Shown piece by piece: positions 16,764 to 26,600 of a stretch of DNA of 49,409 nt. Below the pieces are notes generated by a model. The model made no database searches. It was not told the DNA's origin and worked only from the letters and a program-made list of their open reading frames with translations. Origin of the DNA: Rhodanobacteraceae bacterium (GTDB lineage Bacteria > Pseudomonadota > Gammaproteobacteria > Xanthomonadales > Rhodanobacteraceae); contig PLNP01000017.1 in NCBI GenBank assembly GCA_003142815.1, forward strand, positions 1 through 49,409, in the 5' to 3' direction. Numbering within the stretch: the stretch's first letter is position 1; each line of letters starts with the position of its first letter. The position numbers were made by a program, and so were the translations under genes.

Positions 16764-17411
16764 ATGAGCCTTCCAGACAGCTACACGCTAAAGCCCAGCT
16801 CCACCGCGGCCTACTTCGACGCCTTACTGGACGCTCAGCCGCCAGAAAGGTTCTCCATCAAGTTCCTGGAGAACCTCGGGTTCACGAGCACCAACGACCG
16901 GCTCTTGATCGGGATACTCAAGGACTTGGGCTTTCTAAACGCTGACGGAGTTCCTCAGCCGCGGTACTTCGACTTCTTGGACCGCTCTCGATCGAAGCAG
17001 GTCGTCGCGGCCAGCATCCGTGATGCCTACAGCGAACTGTTCGCCGTCAACACCAGGGCGAACGAGCTGTCGGCGACCGACGTGAAGAACAAGCTACGCA
17101 CGCTCTACTCAGGCAAGAAGACCAATGGTGTCATCGATCGGATCGCGAAAACGTTTAGCTCGCTCTGCGAGTACGCGGATTTCTCACAAGAGCCTCCTAC
17201 AACCGCGAAGACCGAGGTGGCCGAAGACAAGAAAAAAGACTCGCCACCTCACAAGAAGCCTGAGGCTGGTATTCAGCCACTGGCCCAGGCGATCGCTCTC
17301 GATTCGCTTCAGTACCATATCAACATCGTGCTACCCGAGACGCGGGATCAGGGCGTGTACGACGCCATCTTCCGATCCCTTCGCGAGCACTTGGGCACAC
17401 GGCATGGATAA
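16764..17411 (+). CDS. DUF5343 family protein (cassette 3)
   Basis: 215-aa protein. The N-terminal ~135 residues ('YTLKPSSTAAYFDALLDAQP', 'FLENLGFTSTNDRLLIGILK', 'DLGFLNADGVPQPRYFDFLD', 'AYSELFAVNTRA') match the DUF5343 family, which has a winged-helix look. A charged linker ('DKKKDSPPHKKPEAG') leads to a short conserved C-terminus ('SLQYHINIVLPETRDQGVYD'). Start ATG 16764 has GAGGAACGAACT before it. Its last 8 bases overlap the next gene, so the two are co-translated. DUF5343 genes are repeatedly seen beside HEPN-type genes. I infer a two-component effector/regulator pair, perhaps anti-phage or TA-like. Confidence 0.75.
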   Translation: MSLPDSYTLKPSSTAAYFDALLDAQPPERFSIKFLENLGFTSTNDRLLIGILKDLGFLNADGVPQPRYFDFLDRSRSKQVVAASIRDAYSELFAVNTRANELSATDVKNKLRTLYSGKKTNGVIDRIAKTFSSLCEYADFSQEPPTTAKTEVAEDKKKDSPPHKKPEAGIQPLAQAIALDSLQYHINIVLPETRDQGVYDAIFRSLREHLGTRHG

Positions 17412-17973
17412 CCTCTACTCCTTCGTCTACCGTGGCGTACTCGCAGAGGAAGCGCTCGACAGGGTTGGCCGGAACCGCCACAAGCACTTCGGAGCCGAGG
17501 AATCTCGGGAGCTGCAGAAGACGCTGTCGTACGAGCTGCTCGAGGCAGAAGCCCTCGCCGACGCACAGCGGATGAGCACCGTCTATGCGGCAATCCACGC
17601 CTTCGAGAACATGGTGAGGGATCTCGTCGCGAAGGCGATGGTCGATCATCACGGTGAGGACTGGTGGTCGAAGGTCCCCGACCGCATTCGGAAGAGCGTA
17701 ACAACGAGGATGTCGGAGGATGCGAAGTTCCGGTGGCACGGTGCCCGCGGCACAAGCGAGATGAACTACTGCGACTTCGGCGATCTGTCGTCGATCATCG
17801 TGACGAGCTGGCCGGCCTTCGAGGATGTACTTTCCAATATGGAGTGGGCAAAGGCCATTCTTTCTACCCTTGAGAAGTCCCGCAATACCACCATGCACGG
17901 CGGAGTTCTCGCGAAGGAAGATGTGGAGCGGATCGGGATGAACATTCGAGACTGGATTAGGCAAACAGGATGA
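17404..17973 (+). CDS. Swt1-like HEPN domain protein (cassette 3)
   Basis: 189-aa protein. The central and C-terminal helical region resembles the Swt1-family HEPN domain: 'VYAAIHAFENMVRDLVAKAM', 'HHGEDWWSKVPDRIRKSVTT', then 'LSTLEKSRNTTMHGGVLAKE'. R160 and H165 form the R-x4-H motif that is the RNase active site of HEPN toxins. HEPN proteins act as abortive-infection or toxin RNases, or as inactive helical partners. The start overlaps the DUF5343 stop by 8 nt. The gene ends 8 bp before attC3. Toxin activity is inferred, not shown. Confidence 0.75.
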   Translation: MDNLYSFVYRGVLAEEALDRVGRNRHKHFGAEESRELQKTLSYELLEAEALADAQRMSTVYAAIHAFENMVRDLVAKAMVDHHGEDWWSKVPDRIRKSVTTRMSEDAKFRWHGARGTSEMNYCDFGDLSSIIVTSWPAFEDVLSNMEWAKAILSTLEKSRNTTMHGGVLAKEDVERIGMNIRDWIRQTG

Positions 17974-17980
17974 ACGGCCT

Positions 17981-18041
17981 GGCTAACAACCGGTTGCAGC
18001 GGACGGCGCTGGCGCGACGCCGCTGAACCGTGACGGTGGGC
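17981..18041 (+). other. attC site of cassette 3
   Basis: 61 bp. R'' core GGCTAAC (17981-17987) is the exact complement of the cassette 3 left edge (GTTAGCC). The right core is GGTGGGC (18035-18041) instead of GTTRRRY, so the conserved AAC/GTT pairing is damaged on that side. The interior hairpin is CGGCGC-TGGC-GCGCC-like (CAGCGGACGGCG/CGACGCCGCTG). Confidence 0.75.
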
Positions 18042-18065
18042 GGCCAGGAGGCGCTTACATAATGG

Positions 18066-18212
18066 ATGAAGCAGTTCGAGAAGCTCTCCGGGAGGCGTTC
18101 GCACTCGAAGGATGTGATCGAACCGAAACGACTTGAAATAATAGTTGAAGATCTTCAGACAGCACTATCTGAGTTTTCAACCTTTATGGTCACGTTCCTG
18201 TCCAAAGAATGA
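18066..18212 (+). CDS. Small cassette 4 ORF, 48 aa
   Basis: Cassette 4 is only 234 bp. The best ORF runs from ATG 18066 to TGA 18210-18212 and encodes MKQFEKLSGRRSHSKDVIEP, then KRLEIIVEDLQTALSEFSTF and MVTFLSKE: a basic N-terminus followed by an amphipathic helix. A second ATG at 18062 overlaps it (AUGGAUGAAG) in another frame and gives 24 aa. The AGGAGG at 18046-18051 is spaced better for 18062 than for 18066, so which frame is used is open. The stop touches attC4. No family was recognised, and it may not be expressed. Confidence 0.45.
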   Translation: MKQFEKLSGRRSHSKDVIEPKRLEIIVEDLQTALSEFSTFMVTFLSKE

Positions 18213-18213
18213 C

Positions 18214-18275
18214 GCCGAACCCGGCGTTCAAGCGGGACGCCGCAAAAGCGCGGCGCTCTTAACTTTACGTTAGCT
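18214..18275 (+). other. attC site of cassette 4
   Basis: 62 bp. R'' core GCCGAAC (18214-18220), right core GTTAGCT (18269-18275). The interior hairpin is GACGCCGC-AAAAGC-GCGGCGCTC-like. The right core is the exact complement of the R'' core of cassette 5 (AGCTAAC, 26964), which ties this junction to cassette 5. Confidence 0.8.
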
Positions 18276-18299
18276 GGCGCCAAACCAGGCTGGAGCTCG

Positions 18300-21059
18300 A
18301 TGAAGTTTACTGACTCCCAACGGAATGCCATCGGGCACGCCGGTCTCAACCTTCAGCTCATCGCCTGCGCCGGCTCGGGCAAGACCGAAGTTGTCGCACG
18401 GCGTGTGGTCCATCTGCTGACGCCGGGTCGGAAAGACTCGCTCGCCCCGCGCAATATCGTAGCCTTCACCTTCACCGACAAGGCGGCCGCCGAACTGAAG
18501 GAGCGGATCGTGAGTCGGACGCGCGAGGCGCTCGGTGAGCTGCCGGGCCTCGCCGAGATGTTCGTCGGCACCATCCACGCCTTCTGCCTTGAGCTGCTCA
18601 AGAGCGAGGCGCCGAAGTACCTCAAGTACGAAGTGTTGAACGAGGTCCAGCAAGGGCTTTTCGTCGACCGCCACAGCAAGCAGAGTGGACTGACTGCCTC
18701 GACCGACCTCGCAGGTTCGGCACTGAAGCGTTACCGCGACACGAAGCACTACATCGGAGCGCTTGCGATCCTGCGCGAAGCCGAACTCGAGGACGCAAAC
18801 CTCAATGGCTGTTCCATCTCTGACGGTCTCGATGCATATCGGCAGCTTCTCGATGACCGCAGTTACCTCGACTACTCCTCGATTCTCGAAGCCGCGGTCG
18901 AGGTCCTCACGGGCGATGACGGCCTGCGCGCGCGACTCGCCGAGCGGGTCAAGTATGTGATCGTCGATGAGTACCAAGACGTGAACCCACTGCAGGAGGC
19001 GATCGCCTGGTCGCTGCATGAGCTTGGCGCCCGCATCTGCGTGGTCGGCGACGACGATCAGACTATCTACCAGTGGCGCGGCAGCGACGTCGAGAACATC
19101 CTGACCTTCGACAAGCGTTACCCCGGCGTCGATCAGATCTCGCTCGAGGAGAACTTTCGCTCGGGCGACGGGATCGTCGAGACGGCACGGGTGTTCATCG
19201 AGCAGAACGCCTCCCGGCTCGCGAAGGCGATGAAGCCGACGGGCGCGCAGACGCACGAACCAGGCGACATCGTCGCGCTCTCGTTCGCGACGCCCGATGA
19301 GGAGGCGCAGTACATCGCAGCAACTTCGCAGTCCCTGCGCGGTGTGGCCTTCCGGCAAGACGACGCCGAGCGTGGCCTGTCGTGGTCCGACATGGCGGTG
19401 TTGCTCAGAAGCGTGAAGTCGAACGCCGAGCCGATCACGGCTGCGCTGCAGGCGGCGGGCATCCCATTCGTCGTGACCGGGATGACGAACCTGTTTGGCA
19501 CGGCCGAGGCCGAGGCGGCGCGGCAACTCTTCTACTTCATTGGCGACCATCACGGGAAGGACGAAGGGGCTGTGGAGAGCGCCTGGAACGGCGCGAATCT
19601 TGGCCTCGATCCGGCAGCCCTCCAATCCGCGATCCACGGAGCCGCCGCCGCGAAGTCCGCCCTCACCGACTCGGACCAGAAGCGCTGGGGTCAGTACTCG
19701 ATCCAACGCGTCTTCCTGAAGTTCCTCGAGGACGCTGGTGTCCGCGAGGAGCGCGTCCCAGGCGGACGTGGCGAGGTCGTCTTCTACAACCTCGGCAAGT
19801 TCAGCCAGCTCATCTCCGACTACGAGACGATCCACTTCCACTCGAAGCCGGCCGAAAAATACGCCTCGTTCGCGGACTTCCTGCAGTACCGCGCCGAGGA
19901 CGCCTACCCCGAAGGCTGGCAGGACAACCAGTACGCCAACCCCGACGCCGTGCGGATCATGACCATCCACCAAGCCAAGGGGATGCAGTGGCCGGTGGTG
20001 TTCGTGCCGGCGCTCCTGAAGAACCGCTTCCCGGCTAAGAAGCCCGGTGGCCGCAACGTGTGGCACCTTCTCCCGCGCAACGGCGTGAAAGGCCAACCAC
20101 GCTTCGAGGGCACGATCGAGGACGAGCGGAGACTCTTCTACGTCGCGATGACGCGCAGCCAGAAGTTCCTGCACTTCACCTGGGCGCCCGTACCCGACAA
20201 CCAGCTCTTCCAGAGGTGCTCGCAATTCTGGGACGACGTGCTCGCTTCGAAGCACGTGAAGCGTCGCGCGCCGGACTACTCCTCGCGCAAGCGCCTTACG
20301 CCCACGCCGCGGGCCGGGGTCGCGAACGTCGTCTTCTCCTTCTCGGACCTGAAGTACTTCTTCGAGTGCCCGTACCAGTTCAAGCTACGCGTGCTGTACG
20401 GCTTCAACGCGCCAATCCATGAGGCCCTCGGCTATGGCAAGTCGCTGCACGACGCGCTGGCCGAGGTGCATGCACGCGCCATCCGTGGAGATGTCGCCGA
20501 TGCCGCCGAGGTCCCGCGGCTTGTCGAGACGCACCTGCATGCGCCCTACGCGTATCCAGCGCTCAGGCAGCAGCTCGAGGCGTCGGCCGAGCGGGTGCTG
20601 CGCGACTACCTGTGCGACAACGCGCAACTCTTCGACAAAATCGAGTTCTCCGAGAAGCAGATCGAGGTCAGCCTCGGTGACGGCGTGAGCATCGTGGGAC
20701 GGATCGACCTCGTGCGGCGGATCGACACGGGGGAGACCACGATCGTCGACCTCAAGTCGAGCGGCCTCGCCCAGAGCGAGGACGTCACCGAGACTCAGCT
20801 CCATGTGTACGCTCTCGGTTATCAGGAGCTCACCGGCCGGCGCCCAGACCTCGTGGAGACCTACCTTCTAGATGAGCGCAAGCGCAAGCCGCGTTCCGTG
20901 GACGACGACTTCATCGCCGAAGTCAAGACCAAGGTGCGCGACGCTGCCGAAGCGCTGCGAACCGGCGCGCTGCCCACCGCTCCTGCTGCCAAGAAGTGCA
21001 GGACCTGCGACTATCGAGGCATGTGCACGGCCGGGCGTGCCGCCGCTGCAACCAAGTGA
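18300..21059 (+). CDS. UvrD-type DNA helicase fused to a RecB/Cas4-like Fe-S nuclease (cassette 5)
   Basis: 919-aa SF1A helicase-nuclease. Helicase: motif I 'ACAGSGKTEVVARR' (K28), motif II 'VIVDEYQDVNP' (D223-E224), motif III 'VGDDDQTIYQWRG', 'LEENFRSGDG' (motif IV), 'IMTIHQAKGMQWPVVF' (motif V), 'RRLFYVAMTRSQ' (motif VI). The C-terminal PD-(D/E)XK nuclease domain has D803 ('GRIDLV'), D817-x-K819 ('VDLKSS') and the Q833-x3-Y837 motif. It is framed by four cysteines, C690 ('FFECPYQF') and C900/C903/C909 ('CRTCDYRGMC'), as in AddB/Cas4 iron-sulfur nucleases. It should unwind DNA 3' to 5' and cut it. First gene of the three-gene cassette; ATG 18300 lies 25 bp inside the cassette edge, behind CTGGAG. 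The methyltransferase follows after 17 bp. Confidence 0.93.
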   Translation: MKFTDSQRNAIGHAGLNLQLIACAGSGKTEVVARRVVHLLTPGRKDSLAPRNIVAFTFTDKAAAELKERIVSRTREALGELPGLAEMFVGTIHAFCLELLKSEAPKYLKYEVLNEVQQGLFVDRHSKQSGLTASTDLAGSALKRYRDTKHYIGALAILREAELEDANLNGCSISDGLDAYRQLLDDRSYLDYSSILEAAVEVLTGDDGLRARLAERVKYVIVDEYQDVNPLQEAIAWSLHELGARICVVGDDDQTIYQWRGSDVENILTFDKRYPGVDQISLEENFRSGDGIVETARVFIEQNASRLAKAMKPTGAQTHEPGDIVALSFATPDEEAQYIAATSQSLRGVAFRQDDAERGLSWSDMAVLLRSVKSNAEPITAALQAAGIPFVVTGMTNLFGTAEAEAARQLFYFIGDHHGKDEGAVESAWNGANLGLDPAALQSAIHGAAAAKSALTDSDQKRWGQYSIQRVFLKFLEDAGVREERVPGGRGEVVFYNLGKFSQLISDYETIHFHSKPAEKYASFADFLQYRAEDAYPEGWQDNQYANPDAVRIMTIHQAKGMQWPVVFVPALLKNRFPAKKPGGRNVWHLLPRNGVKGQPRFEGTIEDERRLFYVAMTRSQKFLHFTWAPVPDNQLFQRCSQFWDDVLASKHVKRRAPDYSSRKRLTPTPRAGVANVVFSFSDLKYFFECPYQFKLRVLYGFNAPIHEALGYGKSLHDALAEVHARAIRGDVADAAEVPRLVETHLHAPYAYPALRQQLEASAERVLRDYLCDNAQLFDKIEFSEKQIEVSLGDGVSIVGRIDLVRRIDTGETTIVDLKSSGLAQSEDVTETQLHVYALGYQELTGRRPDLVETYLLDERKRKPRSVDDDFIAEVKTKVRDAAEALRTGALPTAPAAKKCRTCDYRGMCTAGRAAAATK

Positions 21060-21076
21060 CGAGGAGCAAGTGCGAC

Positions 21077-23608
21077 ATGGCCCGTGAACCCAAAAAGCCA
21101 AAGACCGAGAAGAAGGTCACCCGCTACACCTACGACGAGATTAAGGAGCCACGCACGCCCGAGACGGGGCACACGTCGCTCTTGCCGGCCGAGGAGTTGG
21201 TGGTGACCCTGCCGATGGACAACGGCTGGAGCAAGGCGATCGAGGTCGGGAAGCTGCCGGAAGGGGATGAGCGGCCGGTGGTGGTGGACATGGACCCGGC
21301 AGCGGACCCGGTGCTCTTCTGGGCGGGCAAGCGCAACCGGCGTGAGGTGCCCGTGCTGCCGCTCCAGCGCAACGAGATCGTCTCCGAGTCGCGCATCGCG
21401 CAGATCATCGACCGGGCACGCCGGGCGGCGGAGGAGAAGTCGGGTGCAGCGCGGCAGGGCCACCTCTTCGCCGACCTCGAGAAGACGCTGCGCGAGACCG
21501 ACCGCGCCAAGCGCGTCGAGTTCTACACCCACGAGGAGGGCTGGAAGAACAAGCTTATCTGCGGCGACTCTCTACAGGTGATGGAGTCCCTGCTGCATTA
21601 CGAGAACCTGCGCGGCAGAGTGCAGATGATCTTCCTCGACCCGCCGTACGGCATCAAGTATGACTCGAACTTCCAACAGCGGGTCGACTCCACGAAGAAC
21701 GACGAGAAGGATGCCGCTGACGACGTGCTAACGATCAAGGCTTTCCGCGATACGTGGGCCTTGGGCATTCATTCGTACCTCTCGTACTTGCAAGAGCGGC
21801 TTTATCTGTGCCGCGAACTGCTCGCTGAGAGCGGCTCGATCTTTCTGCAGATGGGCGACGAGAATGCGCACATCACGCGAGCGCTCTTGGATGAAGTCTT
21901 TGGAGCAGTCAACTTCGTGTCAGAGGTGATTTTCTACAAGACTTCCGGCAAGGGCGCGGCCGGTCTGGATGCCGTGTTCGACCGGTTACTCTGGTATGCG
22001 AAGGACAAGCCTTCTCTCAAATATCGGCAGCTCTACATGCCGCGGCCGCAACACACGCTGCAGGAGCAGTACACGCTTGTGGAGCTCGCTGACGGCACCG
22101 TGCGACGAATCACCGACGAAGAGAACGACGGCGGCTCCTCGCTTCCCGAGGGTGCGAGACGGTTTATGGCGGGCGATCTGTCATCCCAAGGCCAGTCGGA
22201 GGAAGGCTCAGAGGCATTCGAGTTTGAGGGCGTGAAATACTCCCTGCCGCCGAACACCCACTGGAAAACTGGTCTCGAAGGCCGCAAGCGTCTCGCGGCG
22301 AAGAGAAGGCTCTTCCCCGTCGGGAAGCGACTCCGCTACAAGCGCTACGCCGAGGACTTCCCCCTCGCTCCGTACACCAACATCTGGGACGACACCGTCA
22401 TCAGTGGATTCGGCTCCGCCAAACTCTATGCGGTGCAGACATCTCCGAAAGTGGTGGAGCGCTGCATACTGATGACGACAGATCCGAGCGACCTTGTATT
22501 CGACCCCACATGCGGCTCGGGCACGACCGCCGCGTGTGCGGAGAGCACTGGAAGGCGTTGGGTCACTTGCGATACTTCGCGTGTGGCAGTGAACGTCGCG
22601 CGGCAGCGCTTGGTGTCGGCCGTCTTGCCGCACTATAGGACTCGAAACGGCAAGGTGTCCGGCAACTTTCTCTACAGGGTGGTGCCTCACGTCACTCTGA
22701 AGAGCCTCGCTTACGACCTTGAGCCGGAGAAGGTCGAACTCGTCGACCAATTCGAGGTGGACAAGGACGCGGTCCGCGTTTGCGGCCCCTTCGAGGTCGC
22801 CTCCCTCGGCCGCTACTCCGTCGAAGACTGGAAGGGCTACGTCGTCCGCGAGCCGGGCATCGGCGAAACGGCGAAGCTCGAGAACTACATCGAGGTGATT
22901 TGCCGCCTCTACCGCAAGGATGCAGCGATCCAGGGCGCGACCGGGCTCATCCACGCGGTGGCCGAGACCGAGAAGGATAAGATCGCGATCTCCGTCGGTC
23001 CACTCTCTGGCCGCGTGACCGGCAAGCAGATCAATGACGCGGTTCAGGATGCGCTTGCCTCGGGAATCTTGGAGGTGCACGTGCTCGGCTGGGCGTTCGA
23101 GGCGAACGTGGGGGAAGTGAAGTCGCAGCTCGAGAAGCGCGGCAGAGTGAAGGTCGAGCTGATCATGATCCGACCGGACACGCTCGCCGAGGGGCTCAAG
23201 GCGACGCAACCCGAAATGCTGTTCTCGCCGCTGGCGCTGCCGGACATTGCGGTCGCGGTCGAGAAGAACGGCAAGGTGGAGCGCACGGTGCACGTCACGC
23301 TCAAGGGCGTGGCGCTCTTCGACCGCAAGCGCCGCACCACCGAGTACAAGGCGGCGGACTCGGGCTACGTGTCGGCGTGGTATCTCGACGAGGACTACGA
23401 CGGCGACTGCTTCGTGGACTGCCAGATGTTCTTCGACTTCAAGAAGACGCCGAACATCAAGGCGGCACTTAGGGCTGAGGTGGACCCGGACGAGTTCATG
23501 CTCAAGCTTGCCTCGGAGCCGTTCCCGGTGCGTAGCTATAAGCGCATCGCGGTGAAGGTTGTGGACGTGTACGGCAACGAGTCCACCGTCGTGCTGGACC
23601 TGGCGTAA
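21077..23608 (+). CDS. Beta-class (type III Mod-like) DNA adenine methyltransferase (cassette 5)
   Basis: 843-aa site-specific methyltransferase. Motif IV 'IFLDPPYGIKYDSNFQ' (D188-PPY) precedes motif I 'FDPTCGSGTTAACAES' (D476), the order of beta-class and type III Mod enzymes. DPPY predicts N6-adenine methylation. The ~270 residues between would be the target-recognition domain. An extra ~330-residue C-terminal part ('GPLSGRVTGKQINDAVQDAL', 'LFDRKRRTTEYKAADSGYVS') makes it longer than a usual Mod and may be an interaction domain. Start ATG 21077 has GAGGAG ten bases upstream; the longer ORF from 20996 would overlap the helicase gene. It modifies host DNA so the partner nuclease spares it. 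The Res-like gene follows after 12 bp. Confidence 0.92.
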   Translation: MAREPKKPKTEKKVTRYTYDEIKEPRTPETGHTSLLPAEELVVTLPMDNGWSKAIEVGKLPEGDERPVVVDMDPAADPVLFWAGKRNRREVPVLPLQRNEIVSESRIAQIIDRARRAAEEKSGAARQGHLFADLEKTLRETDRAKRVEFYTHEEGWKNKLICGDSLQVMESLLHYENLRGRVQMIFLDPPYGIKYDSNFQQRVDSTKNDEKDAADDVLTIKAFRDTWALGIHSYLSYLQERLYLCRELLAESGSIFLQMGDENAHITRALLDEVFGAVNFVSEVIFYKTSGKGAAGLDAVFDRLLWYAKDKPSLKYRQLYMPRPQHTLQEQYTLVELADGTVRRITDEENDGGSSLPEGARRFMAGDLSSQGQSEEGSEAFEFEGVKYSLPPNTHWKTGLEGRKRLAAKRRLFPVGKRLRYKRYAEDFPLAPYTNIWDDTVISGFGSAKLYAVQTSPKVVERCILMTTDPSDLVFDPTCGSGTTAACAESTGRRWVTCDTSRVAVNVARQRLVSAVLPHYRTRNGKVSGNFLYRVVPHVTLKSLAYDLEPEKVELVDQFEVDKDAVRVCGPFEVASLGRYSVEDWKGYVVREPGIGETAKLENYIEVICRLYRKDAAIQGATGLIHAVAETEKDKIAISVGPLSGRVTGKQINDAVQDALASGILEVHVLGWAFEANVGEVKSQLEKRGRVKVELIMIRPDTLAEGLKATQPEMLFSPLALPDIAVAVEKNGKVERTVHVTLKGVALFDRKRRTTEYKAADSGYVSAWYLDEDYDGDCFVDCQMFFDFKKTPNIKAALRAEVDPDEFMLKLASEPFPVRSYKRIAVKVVDVYGNESTVVLDLA

Positions 23609-23620
23609 GGGGGCGCGGCG

Positions 23621-26600
23621 ATGGCTTACGTTGTCGATCGCGTCGTCATCTGCGACGCCTTTCAGGAACCCGGGCGGCACTACCAGCTCCTGGCGGGCGG
23701 TCGGTCGAAACTCGCCGAGGGTCGTCGGCCGTCGATGCGATTCCTCGCCTCCGCCAAGGACGTGAAGGGCGGCATCGCCGGCATAGTCGGCAAGGAGGCC
23801 GGCCTCTTCGAGGATCTGCTCGCCAGCTCCGAGCAGCGCAACGACTTAGTCAACCAGCTTCGCGGCGAAGTGTGCAGGTGGCGCGAGGCCGGCTACCCGA
23901 GCACCGCGGTGGTGACGCGGCGGTTGCTCGAGTGGTGGTTCGAGCGCGACGAGGAGCGAGCGAAGCTCTATAAGCGCTTCTTCTTCTGTCAGCAGGAGGC
24001 GGTCGAGACCGTCATCTACCTGTACGAGGTGCAGGGCCGGCGGAAGATGCCCGAGACCGGCGACCTCTTGCGCTACGCGCTCAAGCTCGCCACCGGCACC
24101 GGCAAGACGGTTGTGATGGCGCTCTTCGTCACTTGGGCGACGCTGCATAAACGCAAGGTGAGCGGCTCGTCGCTCTCGGCGAACTTCCTGGTGCTTGTGC
24201 CTAACCTCACGGTACGCGACCGGGTGAGCGGGGTGCCGCGTGGCGACGGGCTCGATCCAACGGGCGAGCACAACCTCTACGACGGCTTCGACGTAGTTCC
24301 GCCGGAGTACCGCGAGGAGTTCCGGCCGAACGTGCTAGTGCGCAACTGGCAGGGCATTCCGCTCGAGGGGAAGCGCGATGACTGGATAGGCGAGGACGCG
24401 GTGCCAGTCGAAGAGGGGCGGTTCATTCCGCAGTCGGTGCTGCGCGCGATGCGCCTGCGCGCGAAGCAGGACCCGAATGCGCCGATCCGACGGCTGCTCC
24501 GGGGGTGGCGGGACCTGGTGGTCATCAACGACGAGGCCCACCACGTTTATGGCGAGAAGCGCGGCCGGAAGGGAGAGGACGCCGAGCATATCAGGTGGAG
24601 CAAGATTCTCCAGCGCATATCCAGGGCAACGCGATTGAGCCTGGTGATCGATCTGTCGGCGACACCCTGGTATGGCTCTGGCTCGCCGAAGCCGGAAGGG
24701 ACGTTGTTCGAGTGGCTGGTCTCGGACTTTTCGGTCTACGACGCGTTCGAGTCCGGGCTGGTCAAGGTGGTGCGGCTCCCCGATCCTGACCAGCAAGGGC
24801 GCGTGTACCTGGACCTGTGGGACATGGTGAAGGGCGCCAAGACTAAGGAGGAGTACCTGCGCGCCTGCAAGGGCGCCATCGCGAGCATCTATTCGTCGTG
24901 GAGGAAGGACCACGACGAGTGGGCGAGTTCGTTCGACTTCGCGCGTCCGAGCCCCGTGCTCCTGTGCGTTACCGACAGCGCTCAGCGCGCAGCGTGGCTC
25001 TTCGAGCACCTGACGCGCGAGTACGAACTGCTGCGCAACCCCGACGACGATGACCGAAAGCATTGGGTGACGATCCCGATCGACTCCAAGGTATTCGATG
25101 CCGACAAGGGCAACGAAGCGGTGTTAAGGGAGATGGTTAACACCGTAGGGTTCAAAGGAAAGTCCGGCGAACGGGTGCGATGCATCGTTAGCGTGCAAAT
25201 GCTGACCGAGGGCTGGGACGTGAAGAGCGTGACCCACATTCTTGGTCTGCGCGCATTCGGCTCACCGCTTCTCACCGAGCAGATCATCGGTCGCGGGCTA
25301 CGCAGGACGAACTACGACGTTCTCAACCAGCCGTTCGACGAGCGACCGGAGGGCAGTGAGGAAACAGTGGACGCCTTCGGCATTCCCTTCGTCGGCTTCC
25401 CGGTTGAGAAGCGCAAACGACCGCGTACGGGCGAATGGGGGCAGAAACCGATTTGGATCGAACCGGACCTCAAGAAGGTCAAGTTTCGCGTCACCGTGCC
25501 GAACGTGCGGTCGTGGGCAGTGGGCATGACCGAGTCTTTGGCCGACCTGATCCGTGTCGAGGACTTGCCACAGATCCGGATCAACCCGAAAGAGACACCA
25601 CCGGATGTTCGAATGAAGCCGGTCGTGGGCGGCGCACCCGAGATCGTGATGCGTCTCGAGGAGTTCCGCAACGAGTGGCCAACCCTGCGATCCTCCTTTC
25701 GCATTGCTGAGGAGCTCTATCAACAGACAAACCCAGGTTCCGCCGCAGAACTCGGCATCGGTCCTACATTCGAGGAGCTACTCCACGTCAGCCGGCGGTA
25801 TGTAGACGAACGCGTCGAGACGATGAAAGTCGGTGGGGTACGGAGCGACCTGCGTGACATCGGCATCCCCTATTGGAGAGGTCCGGCCCTGGACATACTG
25901 GAGAATGCGATTCGCGGCTCGGGGCTCCCAGGAGTCGAAGCCGTGCCCATACTTGGGTCGCCCGACTGGCTCGACACGGCGCACCTGCGTCGCTTCCAGT
26001 GGACTGGCATCGTGGCCGACGGCAAGCGGTGCCACACGAACAAGGTACCGTGCCACACCGACCTCGAGAAACGCTTCGCCGATTTCCTCGACGGCGCCAA
26101 GGATGTCGTGCGTTACTTCAAGAACGAGCGCCTCGGCTTTTCGGTCACCTACTACGAGAGCAACAGGCCGCGGCAGTACTACCCGGATTTTATCATCGCC
26201 ACGCGTGACAAGGATGGGCGTGAGGTCATGTGGGTCGCGGAGACCAAGGGCGAAGTGCGCCCCAACACAGCGCTCAAGAGCGAAGCGGCGCGGATATGGT
26301 GCGAGAAGATGAGCGGCACCAAGTACGGCCAGTGGCGCTACCTGTTCGTGCAGCAGCGCAAGCTCGAGAGTGCACTGGCGGCCAGCGTGAAGTCGCTCGC
26401 CGAGCTGGCCGAGGGCCTCGTCGTTGGGCGGCCGGAGCCGCAGCTACGCCTCATTTCGTTTGAGGACGAGCGCGCCAAGCGCGAGGCGTTTAAGACGCTC
26501 CTGCCGCTCTACTCCCTCAAAGCCGCAGCGGGTTACTTCGGCAACGCCGAACCCGTGGAGCCGGAGAGCTGGGTCGAAGCGGACGGCCTCGGCAAGATCG

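Noticed and set aside
18270-20255. 661-aa minus-strand ORF opposite the UvrD-like gene
   Set aside because: Shadow of the helicase-nuclease. The translation is compositionally biased and has no motif.
22208-23680. 490-aa minus-strand ORF opposite the methyltransferase gene
   Set aside because: Shadow ORF. The plus strand carries DPPY and GSGTT motifs in frame.
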